This document shows, in pieces, positions 1-10,494 of a DNA stretch of 64,000 nucleotides (the stretch's first letter is position 1; every line of letters starts with the position of its first letter). The stretch spans positions 24,005,001-24,069,000 of the forward strand of contig JAYKKI010000027.1 of assembly GCA_039881145.1 (NCBI GenBank). Reading direction: 5' to 3'. Position numbers and translations under genes: made by a program. A model generated the notes under the pieces. The model was given only the letters and a program-made list of their open reading frames with translations. It was not told where the DNA came from and ran no database searches. The DNA comes from Druceiella hillmani. Lineage: Eukaryota; Arthropoda; Insecta; Lepidoptera; Hepialidae.

Positions 1-926
1 GGGCCGCTCTCTCTGCTTCGGCCTGCACTCTCTTCAGCTTGTCGTCAATGTCTCTGAAGCGCCCCGCCAGAAGACAAATGTCATCCGCGAAGTCGAGGTC
101 CTCCAGCCTGTCCCCACTGGATTCCTTGTCTTCTGCCATTTATAATTTTCCGTATCACCCTGTCAAGGACAAGCAGGAATAGTGTTGGGGAGAGGATGCA
201 CCTCTGTCTTACTCCTGCATTGACGCTGATGGACTGCGTCAGGGTTCCCTCGTGCAAGACTTGACACTGGTAGTCCGTGTACATCTTGATGATGTTGAAG
301 GGGACATGGGGACGCCATACTCTGCCAGCATGTTCCACATGACTGTTCTGTTGACCGAGTCAAATGCCTTCTTGAAGTCAATAAAGGTGAGGTACAGGTT
401 GTTCTACCATTCCGAGCTTTGTTCTAGGATGATCCTCAAGGTGTTTATGAGATCCGCGCAGCTCTTGAGTTTTCGGAATCCCACCTGCTCTTTTCTGAGT
501 CGCCGCTCCACCGCTTCCTTGATGCGCTCCAAGATGACGCGGGATAGAATTTTGCTAGTTACTGAGAGGAGAGTAATGCCCCGCCAGTTGTTACAGTCGG
601 TAATGTCACCTTTCTTAGGCAGCTTGGCGGTGATTCCCCTTTTCCACTCAGTAGGCAATTTCTCTTTGCTCCAAATTTTCTCTAGCAGTGGTTTAAGAAG
701 TTCGGCTGTTGTCCCAACGTCGGTCTTAAGCATTTCTGGCGTGGTGCCGTCAATGTCTGGTGCCTTGCCGAATTTCATCTTCTTTAGTGCTTCCACAATC
801 TTTTCCTGAGACGGTGCCTGCAAAGATATGTCTGGGTCGCTGTCCTCTCCGTCACTTAGGTGCACTGTTGTATCCGAACCTCGGTTAAGAACTTCGGTGA
901 AGTGTTCCTCCCATCTGCGGAGATAA
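1..926 (-). pseudogene. Reverse transcriptase (RTE-like), frameshifted
   Basis: The enzyme would copy LINE RNA into DNA at the nicked target site. Reading from 926 downward, 404-865 is open and carries KAPDIDGTTPEML, PTEWKRGITAKLPKKGD and NWRGITLLSV, typical RT fingers and palm motifs. A stop (TGG to TAG class change) follows at about 401-403, then the frame continues with FIDFKKAFDSVNR, the first catalytic motif. A frameshift near 315 moves to GVRQRCILSP (canonical RQG is changed to RQR), and another near 110 returns to FADDICLLAG at about 76-93, the second catalytic motif with both aspartates kept. At least one stop and two frameshifts make it non-functional. Plus-strand open frames in 252-809 are antisense shadows of it. 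Confidence 0.9.
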
Positions 927-932
927 ACTAGG
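1..932 (-). mobile_element. RTE-like LINE fragment, 5'-truncated and cut by the window edge
   Basis: This is a piece of a non-LTR retrotransposon on the reverse strand. Similarity begins near 926 with RRWEEHFTEVLNRG, the usual stretch just before the reverse transcriptase of RTE-type elements, and runs to base 1, so the 3' part lies outside the window. The stretch is clearly richer in G+C than the AT-rich DNA from 935 onward, which marks the insertion junction at about 930-935. Lack of any upstream endonuclease indicates 5' truncation, as is usual for LINE insertions. The clade call rests on remembered RTE proteins; other APE-type LINEs are less likely. Confidence 0.9.
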
Positions 933-934
933 TA

Positions 935-1830
935 GTAAAAGTTTAATTTGGCTCATCGTCGTCTATTGAAGATAAGTTCGGTCACAATATTATTTTAAAT
1001 AGAAAGAGTTGTCGTTTGACGTGAAATTGAGGCAATCAAATATAGCAAATATTTCACATCACTTTTGTCGGATTTAATGCACGTACTATCATTAATCAAT
1101 ATTCAACTTAATTTTAAATAGATTTCACACAAATATTGATTGTGTCAAGGACTTAGTGTTTATGATATCAAAAATCCCTATGCCGAATCCATTATTAATA
1201 AATTTGTTTAAGGACTTCCCTTTCCGTAATTTATAATGTCGAAAGTTAAAAAAAACTGTATGTTGCAAATTTTAATAGTAGATAACCACAATTTATCACA
1301 ATTGGACCATTTACGATATTGTAACTGCAAACATTTATTGTGTCATTGGCTTTACAAAGATTAAAGAAATATCTTAATTACTGTAAATGAACTTTAAATG
1401 TTTAATTTTAATTTTCTTTGATCAAATAAGCCGGTTACCTTATATAAAACTAAATTTTTGTTCACCTTAACGCTTATAATTTTTTTCTCATTTTTAACCA
1501 AATTGCGTATCTAGTTTTTACCTGATGGGTGCGCAAAGAAATACAAAAGACAAAAGTTCCGAAAATAGTCTTAATGCATCCTGTTACTTCATGGTTTCTT
1601 ACATTTTTGCGAATATTCTAAATGCAAAATGTATTTTTTTCTATAAGAACAACTTATTTTAATAATGTGATGCTTCGTAAACTAAACGAAATTTCATCTG
1701 AAAAATATAGAGAGCAATAAAATAAACATTTCCAAAAATAAAATTTATTAAATACAAGACGAACTCGCACTCAATAAGCTTATCCTCCATAGGATTCCAT
1801 ATACATTTAGGCTTTCATACGTACGTATTT
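935..1830. other. AT-rich spacer, no feature recognised
   Basis: This stretch is plain AT-rich DNA with short poly-A and poly-T runs. I found no long open frame, no repeat shared with other parts of the window and no RNA gene signature. Confidence 0.6.
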
Positions 1831-1834
1831 AAAC

Positions 1835-1970
1835 CACAAACTCGGAACGGTGGAGCTTGCAACGGAGCATTGAACGTCGCGATAATGCCGAAGCGCTGAC
1901 CAATCAGGGACTATCGTTCAAGGACAAACATCAATGTAGCAGGGACGGATTCATTCGGTCGTAGCTGTTA
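1835..1970. promoter_or_regulatory. GC-richer, CCAAT-containing promoter-like patch
   Basis: Within very AT-rich surroundings this patch has a high density of CpG and G+C. It holds a CCAAT box in the context GACCAATCAG at about 1898-1907, a typical NF-Y type site. It lies directly upstream of the 46-bp array that starts at 1981. No open reading frame follows, so a promoter role is inference only. It could equally be the internal promoter or end of an unrecognised repeat. Confidence 0.35.
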
Positions 1971-1980
1971 TTTAATTTTT

Positions 1981-2476
1981 GTTATTTTCTTATCCATTAA
2001 ATGTGAGTAAAGGCATATTAATTTTTGTTATTTTCTTATCCATTAAATGTGAGTAAAGGCAAATTATTTTTAGTTATTTTCTTATCCATTAAATGTGAGT
2101 AAAGGCATATTAATTTTTGTTATTTTCTTATCCATTCAATGTGAGTAAAGGCAAATTAATTTTTGTTATTTTCTTATCCATTAAATGTGAGTAAAGGCAA
2201 AATAAATTTTGTTATTTTCTTATCCATTAAATGTGAGTAAAGGCAAATTACTTTTTGTTATTTTCTTATCCATTAAATGTGAGTAAAGGCATATTAATTT
2301 TTCTTATCCATTAAATGTGAGTAAAGGCAAATTACTTTTTGTTATTTTCTTATCCATTAAATGTGAGTAAAGGCAAATTAATTTTTGTTATTTTCTTATC
2401 CTTTAAATGTGAGTGAAGGCAAAGTAATTTTTGTTATTTTCTTATCCATTAAATGTGAATAAAACAAAGGCATATT
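1981..2476. repeat. 46-bp minisatellite array, about 11 units
   Basis: Units begin GTTATTTTCTTATCCATTAA and recur at 1981, 2027, 2073, 2119, 2165, 2211, 2257, 2341, 2387 and 2433, exactly 46 bases apart. An extra unit at 2303-2340 lacks its first 8 bases. Units differ at only a few positions, so the array is young or homogenised. Every full unit carries ATGTGAGTAAAG, which resembles a 5' splice site (GTGAGT); the last two units are altered there. The array ends in a diverged half unit near 2476. Confidence 0.95.
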
Positions 2477-2520
2477 AGTTCAGTAGTACTTTAGTTGTAT
2501 TTTGTGTTTGGCATTTAAGA

Positions 2521-2640
2521 TATATTACGTAATAAATTTAAGTAATGTTACAATTTTTTTCGTTTTAAAAATCAGTAAGAAATGTTACATAATAAATTTA
2601 AGTAATGTTACAATTTTTTTCATTTTAAAAATCAGTAAAC
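2521..2640. repeat. 60-bp tandem duplication
   Basis: The 60 bases 2521-2580 are repeated at 2581-2640 with only a few differences. The core is AATAAATTTAAGTAATGTTA followed by a T run. It lies just after the 46-bp array and looks like an independent duplication. Confidence 0.93.
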
Positions 2641-2851
2641 AGTACCTTAAGATGCAATAGTTTTCCCTAAATTGTCATTTATAATATAAACATTCGATTA
2701 CAAAAGTTTTAAAATAGCGTCAATAGATACTAGAATTAAACCATTAAAATTATGAACACTTTGATGTGTTGTAATAAAAGTCATTACATCGTAGTAATTT
2801 TAATATAAATATTTACTTAGTTCGTAATAATTATAATATAAATATGTACTT

Positions 2852-3119
2852 ATTTCCATTGTTGACCTTATTTTAAATATTTACTCATTTCCATTATTGA
2901 CCTTATTTTAAATATTTACTCATTTCCATTGTTGACCTTATTTTCGCAATAATTATAATATAAATATTTACTTATTTCCATTGTTGACCTTATTTTAAAT
3001 ATTTACTTATTTCCGTTGTTGACCTTATTTTAAATATTTACTCATTTCCATTGTTGACCTTATTTTCGCAATAATTATAATATAAATATTTACTTATTTC
3101 CATTGTTGACCTTATTTTC
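2852..3119. repeat. Tandem array with 122-bp higher-order period (35+35+52)
   Basis: Two related monomers alternate. Monomer A (35 bases) starts ATTTCCATTGTTGACCTTAT and ends TTTAAATATTTACT plus one base. Monomer B (52 bases) has the same start but a different tail with CGCAATAATTATAATATAAA. Starts are A 2852, A 2887, B 2922, A 2974, A 3009, B 3044 and a partial unit at 3096. The pattern AAB-AAB therefore repeats every 122 bases exactly (2852, 2974, 3096). A half-B tail precedes the array at about 2820-2851. Confidence 0.93.
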
Positions 3120-3146
3120 AATGGTTTGCCGTATTTTCTCAATAGA

Positions 3147-3275
3147 ATTGAAAATACTTCGATTATACCATAAAATCGAAGTAAGATGAAGGCATGTTAA
3201 AAACTTGTTTCTCTATTTTTTATTATTTGTATTGTTACCGTTTTATAGTTTTACTTGTAATACTACTTTTATTAG
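3147..3275 (+). repeat. 129-bp dispersed repeat (partner at 14226-14354)
   Basis: This stretch is nearly identical to 14226-14354, which sits in the loop of the foldback element. It opens with ATTGAAAATACTTCGATTAT. It contains a short hairpin at 3156-3182 with a 9-bp stem (ACTTCGATT / AATCGAAGT). The flanking 25 bases before it (3119-3145) match the bases before the partner copy in inverted orientation, so one copy has had its edge flipped. Confidence 0.8.
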
Positions 3276-5469
3276 TTAGAATAGTAACATATTTGATTTT
3301 TGCCCTTCTTCATCTATTTCATTTTGCCCTTCTTCATCTATTTCAATTCGTTTGGAATGTTATATCACAGCGTTTTCTTTCTTTCTAGAAAAGCATCTGC
3401 TAAATATGGGTATTTAAGAGATTGTGTTCTAGACCATTTCTATTTAAGCAGTTTCTTATCACATGTTTGCAAAGAAATTTACTAGGATGGGAACCGTTAT
3501 ATCAGGACGGTGTTAATCAGGACGGTTTTACTATATGTTCCTTTACTTATATAACTATGAAATGCAGTATAAAAACATGCTTTTGTAAAGAATCGACCGC
3601 AAATAAATAATTAAAATTCAATTCAATAAAATTAAATTTTAAACTATCCAGTATCCATCCAATATGTATAACTTTTTGAACAAACTACATATTTATTTAC
3701 ATTATTCCAATGACGCCGAATAATAGCTCCCCACTGCAATCTTGATAAAATTGTCCAAAATTTGTAAACTCCACTTTTTTTTCTTTGAAATGAGTTTCTT
3801 AAACTTTTATTTTAAACTTTAATCGGTTAGTAAAATTTGTATTTTTGTGGGCAAGCTTAAGTGTTTATAGGGGATACTTCAAATTTATAAAATATATAAT
3901 TCCTTTCAAAACGTTTAAGTCAGTGCCCTCTTAAAAATAAACATTTTAAAACGAAGTATAAATTTTATAAATTTAAAATATCACCTATAATCATTAAATA
4001 ATCTTATGTTGATGATATTAAATAATCTAAATGATATTAAATAATTTAATCTTAATGGTATTAAATAATCTTACGTTGGCAGCAGCAAACTCCACTTTAT
4101 TTAACTAACAAATACCGTACAAAATAAACAACATCATACAAGAAATAAATATTTTTGAACTTCATTTATACCAACACAAAGCTGTAAGCCACCTAGATAT
4201 GACATATAGTTTAGTTTTTTGTTAAGTATCGACGTAGCGGACGGACATCCGATAATATAAATGATATTACAAGGCAAATAACTGTGAAACATAAAGGTCG
4301 TATTGAAACCAAAATAGTTCGCTGATAAACTTATCAGCTCAGATACCCTAAGGGACACGATATTGTAGTTTCACAAAGCACATTATATGCTTGTGCGAGT
4401 TTTCTATTGGACCGTTACTCATATTTGTAAAGAGAGATCGAAAGGATGGAATAGTAATCGATTCATTCAAAGTATTCGGAGGATTTAAATTTTGTATTGG
4501 TGGGATAGTCATAACATAGTTTATATTAAGGTACAAAGTGTTTGGTGGACAATTTATTTCAATTTATGAATATATTCAAATATGTTAGAATTATTTGGTA
4601 CACAGTAAATATATGCAATATAATCTTCATAGCTTGTAATTACTTTTTTTGGTCATTATTTGGACATTATTTTAGGCATATAGTATTTCTGTTGAACTGT
4701 TATGAATATTAATATCATTTCTCGCTATGCATATATTGCATGTCATATATTTTAGAGACGAAAGCAAAATAATTGGTTGCCTATATCTTTTCCTTTTATT
4801 AATGCAAATTGACTGAATTTATATACTTACTATTTATGTACGTGGTTATTCTTGGTCTGTCGTCGTCGCCCTATGTACTTTTATATTTCAAGCTTGTGTT
4901 TATAGAAGCAAGAAGAAGGAATCAGCAACTAAGTTTCACTTGAGTCTCTCTCGATGTGATATTATTGTTATTAATCACGTGACTCGTATTGCACCCATAT
5001 CATTAATTTAGAAAATCACAGTTCTAATAGCGCGTTAAACCACAGTGGTTAGAAAAACGACTCACGTCGGTAATGCACAGTTCCTTTTTGCCGTAGTGTT
5101 AAAGGTTTTATTATCTTATACCTATTAGAAATTATAAATATTTCCAGTATGTCCAATACTTATTAAAAATAAGTTATTACTTATAACCCAATCCAATATA
5201 ATTGTTGTTTAAAATTATTGCACGCAGAAATAAATAGTTATTAATGTAACATCTAATTCAAGAGTATTCACTACGTACGCAAATGTTTTTTCTATCACTA
5301 TCATTTTAAGCGTTCCGTTTTTCGTTTTACAGGTAGTATTGAAGCAAAAACTAGTATGCTGATATACTTTTAACTCAAATGTCTTGAGGGGCAACGACGT
5401 TGTTATACCACATGTCTGCTTGTGTGAGTCTTCCATTACTCTTGTTTTGTGTTTATAGAGATACTAAGG

Positions 5470-5571
5470 TTGAAATTGTGATCGTTCGGAGGATTTCTGT
5501 ATTGTGACGTTGGGTAAAATGCTCTATGTAACTGAGTATTTTTAAGAGAAAACAATTTAAACAATTGAAAC
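5470..5571 (-). repeat. About 100-bp inverted repeat, left half (partner 6881-6985)
   Basis: These bases are the reverse complement of 6881-6985, with roughly one difference per ten bases by eye. Both contain AAATCCTCCGAACGATCACA on one strand. The pair brackets about 1.3 kb that includes the helicase fossil, like the ends of a small element. The same motif occurs once at 23620-23720 in the right arm and in diverged form at 37990-38040 and 41800-41820. Confidence 0.8.
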
Positions 5572-5590
5572 GATTTGATTTAGTTATATT

Positions 5591-5636
5591 AATAAAATTA
5601 TTCATTCTATAGATTTATTGAATGAATAATTTTATT
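5591..5636. repeat. Perfect 17-bp-stem hairpin
   Basis: AATAAAATTATTCATTC at 5591-5607 is perfectly complementary to 5620-5636, with a 12-base loop. The right-arm partner near 23540-23590 keeps a similar but imperfect hairpin, so the structure predates the duplication. Confidence 0.85.
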
Positions 5637-6397
5637 GCTACTAAGTCCGGTTTCCAAAGTCCTTCAATTGTAAAGCGAAGTGTCTTCGTGAGTGCACGAG
5701 GCAGCACCACTCGCCACTACTTCCTTTAATACTACGTGTTTTGGAATTTATAAATATTTCGGTATGTAAATTAGAGATTTATATTTTAGGTCATTTTGTT
5801 ATTAACTTAATTTCTTGTTTCTTAATGAAACGAAACACTCAGTTCATTATTTAATAATCTCTCATTTATACTTGAAAACTTCTGTACTTTTATTTGATTG
5901 ATTAAATACCTGAGTACGTAATTATACGTTTATCTATGCTGTTATCCAAATCGATTAAAATTTCCAGATCAGACATCTTTCATCGAAAGATACAAGTCTT
6001 TTTAAAGTTTGTAACACTAGTAACAAGATAAACCATTTTGACTGAATAAGATTTATAAACAGAAATTTAAACTTTTTTCATAATGATTTATATTATTATA
6101 GAAATTGATCATTGTTTTATCTTTATTTTTACCGTATGTTACAAATATTTATGTATTCACGTGATTTTTCATTTCATGCTAATGTGTGGTGAAAAATGAT
6201 GTTGTACTATTTATATTATTACAGAAATTGATCATTATTTTATCTATATTTTTACCGTATGTTACAAACATTTATTTATTCACGTGATTTTTCATTTCAT
6301 GCTAATGTGTGGTGAAAAAGTAGAAAGTTTGTCGAAATTAATATCATAATTTCTTATCTAAAGAAGCATATTAATCATTCCGAATACATGTTGTGTA

Positions 6398-6398
6398 C

Positions 6399-6455
<57 letters not shown>
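6398..6455. repeat. (CATA)n then (TA)n microsatellite
   Basis: A short ACAT repeat passes into about 45 bases of perfect AT dinucleotides, followed by a second short AT run at 6476-6487. It has no counterpart in the right arm at 22880-22920, so it grew after duplication. Confidence 0.95.
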
Positions 6456-6456
<1 letters not shown>

Positions 6457-6639
6457 CTTTGAATTTTCAAAAGATTATATATATATAACTATAGCTAAAT
6501 ACGCGAATTTTTGAAGACATTGAAAATACGTACTTAATTTTCAAATATTCCTTTGAAAACTTTACAAAATACCTAGGGAAATTGTCTACTACACAAAACA
6601 ATGTTACAAAAAAATTATCTATACCAATCAATTCATTGC

Positions 6640-7035
6640 ATAAAATCTCTTTTAGTATATTTCGTTATGTCTTTTTTAAATTTACTAAAATATTCCATAA
6701 TTTTTAACAATTCGACTGCACGCGTGAATGGGAAACGTACAATTAGCCGAGTGAAAAACATTAAGATTAATTCCAGCAACTTTTAAAGCCTGAGCCTGTG
6801 ATTTATTTATTGTTATTCTAAATGCTGGTTACTAAAAAGAAAAGGCAGACAACACTGTCATAAAAGACAAATATTCAATTGTTTAAATTGTTTTTCTCTT
6901 AAAAGTACTCAGTCACATAGAATATTTTACCCGGCGTCACAATACAGAAATCCTCCGAACGATCACAATTTCAACCTCCGATATTCTTAAGATTCACGCT
7001 GCGGTACCTGTCAAGCTTTCAGATGTCATGATTTT
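6640..7035 (-). pseudogene. Helitron/Pif1-type helicase C-terminal fossil
   Basis: In Helitrons this domain belongs to the RepHel protein that drives rolling-circle transposition. On the reverse strand, the bases at about 6785-6825 read AFRITINKSQAQALK, matching the conserved helicase motif usually seen as TINKAQGQSL. Downstream, the frame gives VAGINLNVF, then HACSRI in place of the usual VACSRV, and a stop near 6640. Upstream, ATSESLTGT near 7020 matches the segment that precedes this motif. Frameshifts separate these pieces. It is the inverted partner of 22395-22720. Only the last part of the helicase remains; no Rep domain was found. Confidence 0.7.
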
Positions 7036-7059
7036 TTCCAACTTACTTAACAATTTTTA

Positions 7060-8560
7060 TCACATTTCAGTTAAATTACACAAAAAATTCATACTTCTTA
7101 CTACAGGTTTAAATTCTGAAGTCGGTAAAAATATTATGGTAATACCATCATAATTTTATTTTAAACATTCTTATAATATTCTTTCGATCAAAAAACTATT
7201 AGAACGTAATAGGTTAATTGTTTTAATATTGTTTACTACTTAATATTTCAGTGATCACAGTTGTAAATCATTACCATTTGATTATATTTGACATAATAAA
7301 GTAAATAACGGCTGCAAAATATCTTGATGATGTAAATCACAAAATAATTAATGAATTAGTGTGAAGCTAATCAAATATCACGCGATCACCTTCTGGTTGA
7401 GGAAAAAATAGATTTAAGGAAAAATCGCAATTAGTGGTGGGAAATTTAAATCATAAAAGAAGATATTATTGCAAAAACATTTAATCTCATTGCATATTGT
7501 GGCTTTGAACAGCTTTTTCCAGTTGCAATGAGACGAAATGTTGCACTCTTTCATTTTTGTTGAGGATCTGAATATATCACCTTTTAATTTAAAGTACTTT
7601 GATTATTATATTTTAAATGATAATATTTTTTATCATTTCTTGTCTTTATATTCCCGTTTAATTTAAAAATTACTTAGTAACTTGTTACGTCTTGGAGCGT
7701 AAGGCTTTCCAAATATAATAATTATCGCTAATGCACTTAACGATGCTGTGTAAACAAACGGCCTTGGTTCCCCGTAATGATTATTGAAAAAGACTATCGT
7801 ATCTCGTATTTAGTTTAATAACGCACAACGACTACTATAATTAAAGACACTTATTGACATCTTTCTCTTTATAGTGAAACCTATGAAAACATAATAATAG
7901 CATGACTCTTAGTTTCATTAATTATTCCTACAAAATGTTGTAGACTATGTTAAAATCCTTTTAATTGCTTAAATACTTAAATAAAAAGAAAAATAAAATT
8001 GTGCATCACATTGTCCCAAACCACGTCTAAAATTAATTGCAAATCAACCGACAATAATAATACAGAGATCAAAACAATTATAAATTCATAAACATATATT
8101 TCCAAAAATATTATCAATGATAAACTCAAACTTCATCGCAATTGTAAGTTTATTATAAAGAAATTGACCATTCATATAAACATCGAATTTTCGAAATTGT
8201 GCTTTTCTATTTGTTTCAAAGGACGCTAAAATCCTGGAATATTACCGGCCTTTGATTTGACATCTCTTACTTATCGGCATTATTCAAGGAAAATACCAAC
8301 AAAATTCTAAACCACACAAAGCTCGGATAAACATGACATTGTTTACAGACGTCACTTACTTACATTTACGACATTACTAAATTGAGTCAATGAATGAAAA
8401 AAAGTATATTAGACGATTGTGGAAAAAAATTTGATAATGTAATTTCCTCGAAAAGAAAGATCATACTGAAACTGGATTCAGTCAGAGAAAACATGTAAAA
8501 TATCGAGGTAATATGGTTATGTTTTATGCACATAATCATGATATTTACTGAAATAATCGC
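7060..8560. other. AT-rich part of the left arm, no gene
   Basis: No open frame of note is present. Bases 7100-7200 resemble 37290-37370 (shared words such as TGAAGTCGGTAAA). Bases 8090-8160 match 57870-57900 inverted. The rest is too diverged to place. Confidence 0.5.
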
Positions 8561-8759
8561 TTAAAACGAGATAATAATTTTAGATTTGTCAAACGGATTT
8601 TCCCTTAAACTATTTACACCAGGAACATACAATTTGGACACAAACCTACATACTATTAAAATATCTTTGTTAATATTTGAATATAATTGTTTATTTCAAC
8701 AATTATATTCAATCGCTTACTAGTTTATGAAGTTCGAGCCGCAAAACTAGCAAAAGGTA

Positions 8760-9060
8760 TGGTTAATTTAAAATTGAAAGAGATTAAACCATCAAATTCT
8801 TGACGCGGCGTCAAAGTCATACCATTCCACTTCTGTTCGGAGATATGCATTATTCAGAATGGGAGCCTCGCAATATAGTGCCTTTTTGCTGACCATTTAA
8901 GTGTATTTAGAGAAATATAAAAAGGTCCATCCACAGGCGGTATCGTTTCCTATCACTCTTTACGCTGTGGAAGCCACTCACTATAACAAGATTTCATTAC
9001 TGCTGGTACACTGTGAATCTTTTCCCTTAATTATAGTCTAACATTCATTTAAATTATAGT
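8760..9060 (-). promoter_or_regulatory. Block P variant (promoter-like repeat), inverted
   Basis: On the reverse strand this carries the words that recur in all P blocks: a run matching CTCTTTCAATTTTAAATT, and the CATTCAGAATAATGCAT and CCACAGGCG segments shared with 21900-22120. The match to the right arm is good. The TATA-like core seen in other copies is not clear here. Confidence 0.5.
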
Positions 9061-9062
9061 TA

Positions 9063-9190
9063 ATAAATGTGTGGGTGTGCGTGCGCATGCGGAAGCGCGT
9101 ACGGCAACGCGTGCGGCAGCGCGTGAGGCAGCGTGACCGCATGCGCCCGTTCGCGCATATACGCACGCGCGTTTGTGTGTATGTGTGTGT
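9063..9190. repeat. GC-rich alternating purine-pyrimidine tract (Z-DNA-like)
   Basis: This 128-base tract is the most GC-rich non-coding patch in the window. It is built of GT, GC and CG steps, for example GTGTGCGTGCGCATGCGG, with a degenerate 13-base repeat of the type GCGTGCGGCAGC. It ends in a GT-rich run. The right arm has only a short equivalent (about 21805-21848, TGCGCATGCACGCACACAGA), so the tract expanded in the left arm. The reverse-strand open frame across it is low-complexity His/Ala/Pro-rich and not a gene. Confidence 0.8.
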
Positions 9191-9689
9191 GTTTAATCAT
9201 TGAAATATTTGTCAACAACGCTAATCTCAATGCTAGTAAGTGGTAATATAAGGTTTTCAAAATATCGAACAGAAACGTCTACTATGTTACATTTATTCAA
9301 CAAGATCTTGTCAAAAAAGACAGATACGAGGAATATTAATATGAGAAATGAAAATAAATGCGTACATTATAAAATTTAAATAAATAATAATAACAAATTT
9401 TCAGCCACTTCATACTTTATGTAATTTTACTGCTGTGAGGTTTAGTTTTGGATGAAGTTCTTGATTGTGCCTTTTTTGTCGACTATCCTCGTATCGAGTT
9501 CATACAAAGACGACTGCACTTTTCAATAATTACATAAAAATAATGTATTGAACGAAACTGAAACACAATTCTAAAGTTCCCAAAGTATACCAAAAAAAAT
9601 AATAACAATGCGGACTGTCGAATCATTTGCTTCATTCGTCATATCGTACCATCTTGTGTCCTTTGTATGTATGTACAAATGGAAAGGAA

Positions 9690-9880
9690 TGAATAAATGA
9701 TAAGCATTCATTCGAAATAATTATGTTAAGTACGAGCATAAATCATAATCCGTAAACACTAAAAGAGTGTATAAAAAAGTTTAGACGTACAAGGGTGCGT
9801 AGTATTCCCATTAATATATTTACAAATTTTTTATTAACTTTCATTCTATAAATATACTGCTTTAGCGATTATATTATGTA
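9690..9880 (-). repeat. 190-bp direct repeat, copy 1 (copy 2 at 10996-11190)
   Basis: Bases 9690-9880 and 10996-11190 are about nine-tenths identical by eye, in the same orientation. Only copy 2 is in the position expected from the right arm (20930-21080). Copy 1 and the bases up to about 10500 are therefore an extra insertion in the left arm, containing the open frame at 10007. Confidence 0.85.
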
Positions 9881-10006
9881 CAAAAACAGTCACAGCCACC
9901 ATAAATATCTATTAATTATCCGTACTCAGCGGGATGGGCTTTGAGAAATTGGTGAGCACTTTGCAGTTGGAAAAGTACTACTTGTGCAATAAATTTTTGA
10001 CAATCA

Positions 10007-10222
10007 TTGGACACTAGATATGGAGAATACTCCGGATGTAGAACTTTAGCTCAAAACATCTTCAATGGTGGCTGTACCGTGTCCGAGTACAGAATTAATG
10101 TTATTCCTCACCTTACTTGTGCTGCTGCCGTATCGTGGCTTCTAGAAGATTATAGTTCAAATTATGTTTTGACTTTTAAACCTTCTGGTTCTAGAATTTA
10201 TCTAACAATTACTAAAAATTAA
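10007..10222 (+). CDS. Unrecognised 71-residue open frame in a left-arm insertion
   Basis: I do not recognise this protein. It opens with MDTRYGEYSG and ends SRIYLTITKN. It has four cysteines, no obvious membrane segment and a base composition richer in G+C than its surroundings. An AATAAA-like signal lies about 20-25 bases after the stop. It sits in a segment without a counterpart in the right arm, between two 190-bp direct repeats, so it may be a passenger brought in by a duplication or a retrocopy. There is no open frame directly upstream that would extend it. Whether it is expressed cannot be judged. Confidence 0.25.
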   Translation: MDTRYGEYSGCRTLAQNIFNGGCTVSEYRINVIPHLTCAAAVSWLLEDYSSNYVLTFKPSGSRIYLTITKN

Positions 10223-10433
10223 AATTGTCAAAGGAATTATAAAATAAAAATAAATTCATATTTGTAAATATGTACCACTCCTTTTTCCGCATTTTTCGAA
10301 ACAGATTCACCTTCAGTAATTATTACTGATTATATTGTGACCGAGTTATTTCATCCGAAAATGTGATCAATATAAATTAGTGAATAACACTGTTTCTAAT
10401 TGTATTAAAACTTCCTATTTATTTAATTCTGTT

Positions 10434-10440
<7 letters not shown>

Positions 10441-10480
<40 letters not shown>

Positions 10481-10494
10481 GTACATACATATAA
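10441..10494. repeat. (TA)n microsatellite with CATATGTACATA border
   Basis: About 35 bases of AT dinucleotides are followed by ACATATGTACATACAT. The same border sequence follows the TA tract at 57050. Confidence 0.95.

Noticed and set aside
252..809. 185-residue plus-strand open frame as a gene
   Set aside because: It is antisense to a clear LINE reverse transcriptase. The long frame is explained by codon shadowing.
1981..2476. CRISPR-like array
   Set aside because: Units are contiguous with no unique spacers, and the genome is clearly eukaryotic. It is a minisatellite.
9060..9260. His/Ala/Pro-rich open frame
   Set aside because: It is generated by the GC-rich alternating tract on its reverse strand and is low complexity.
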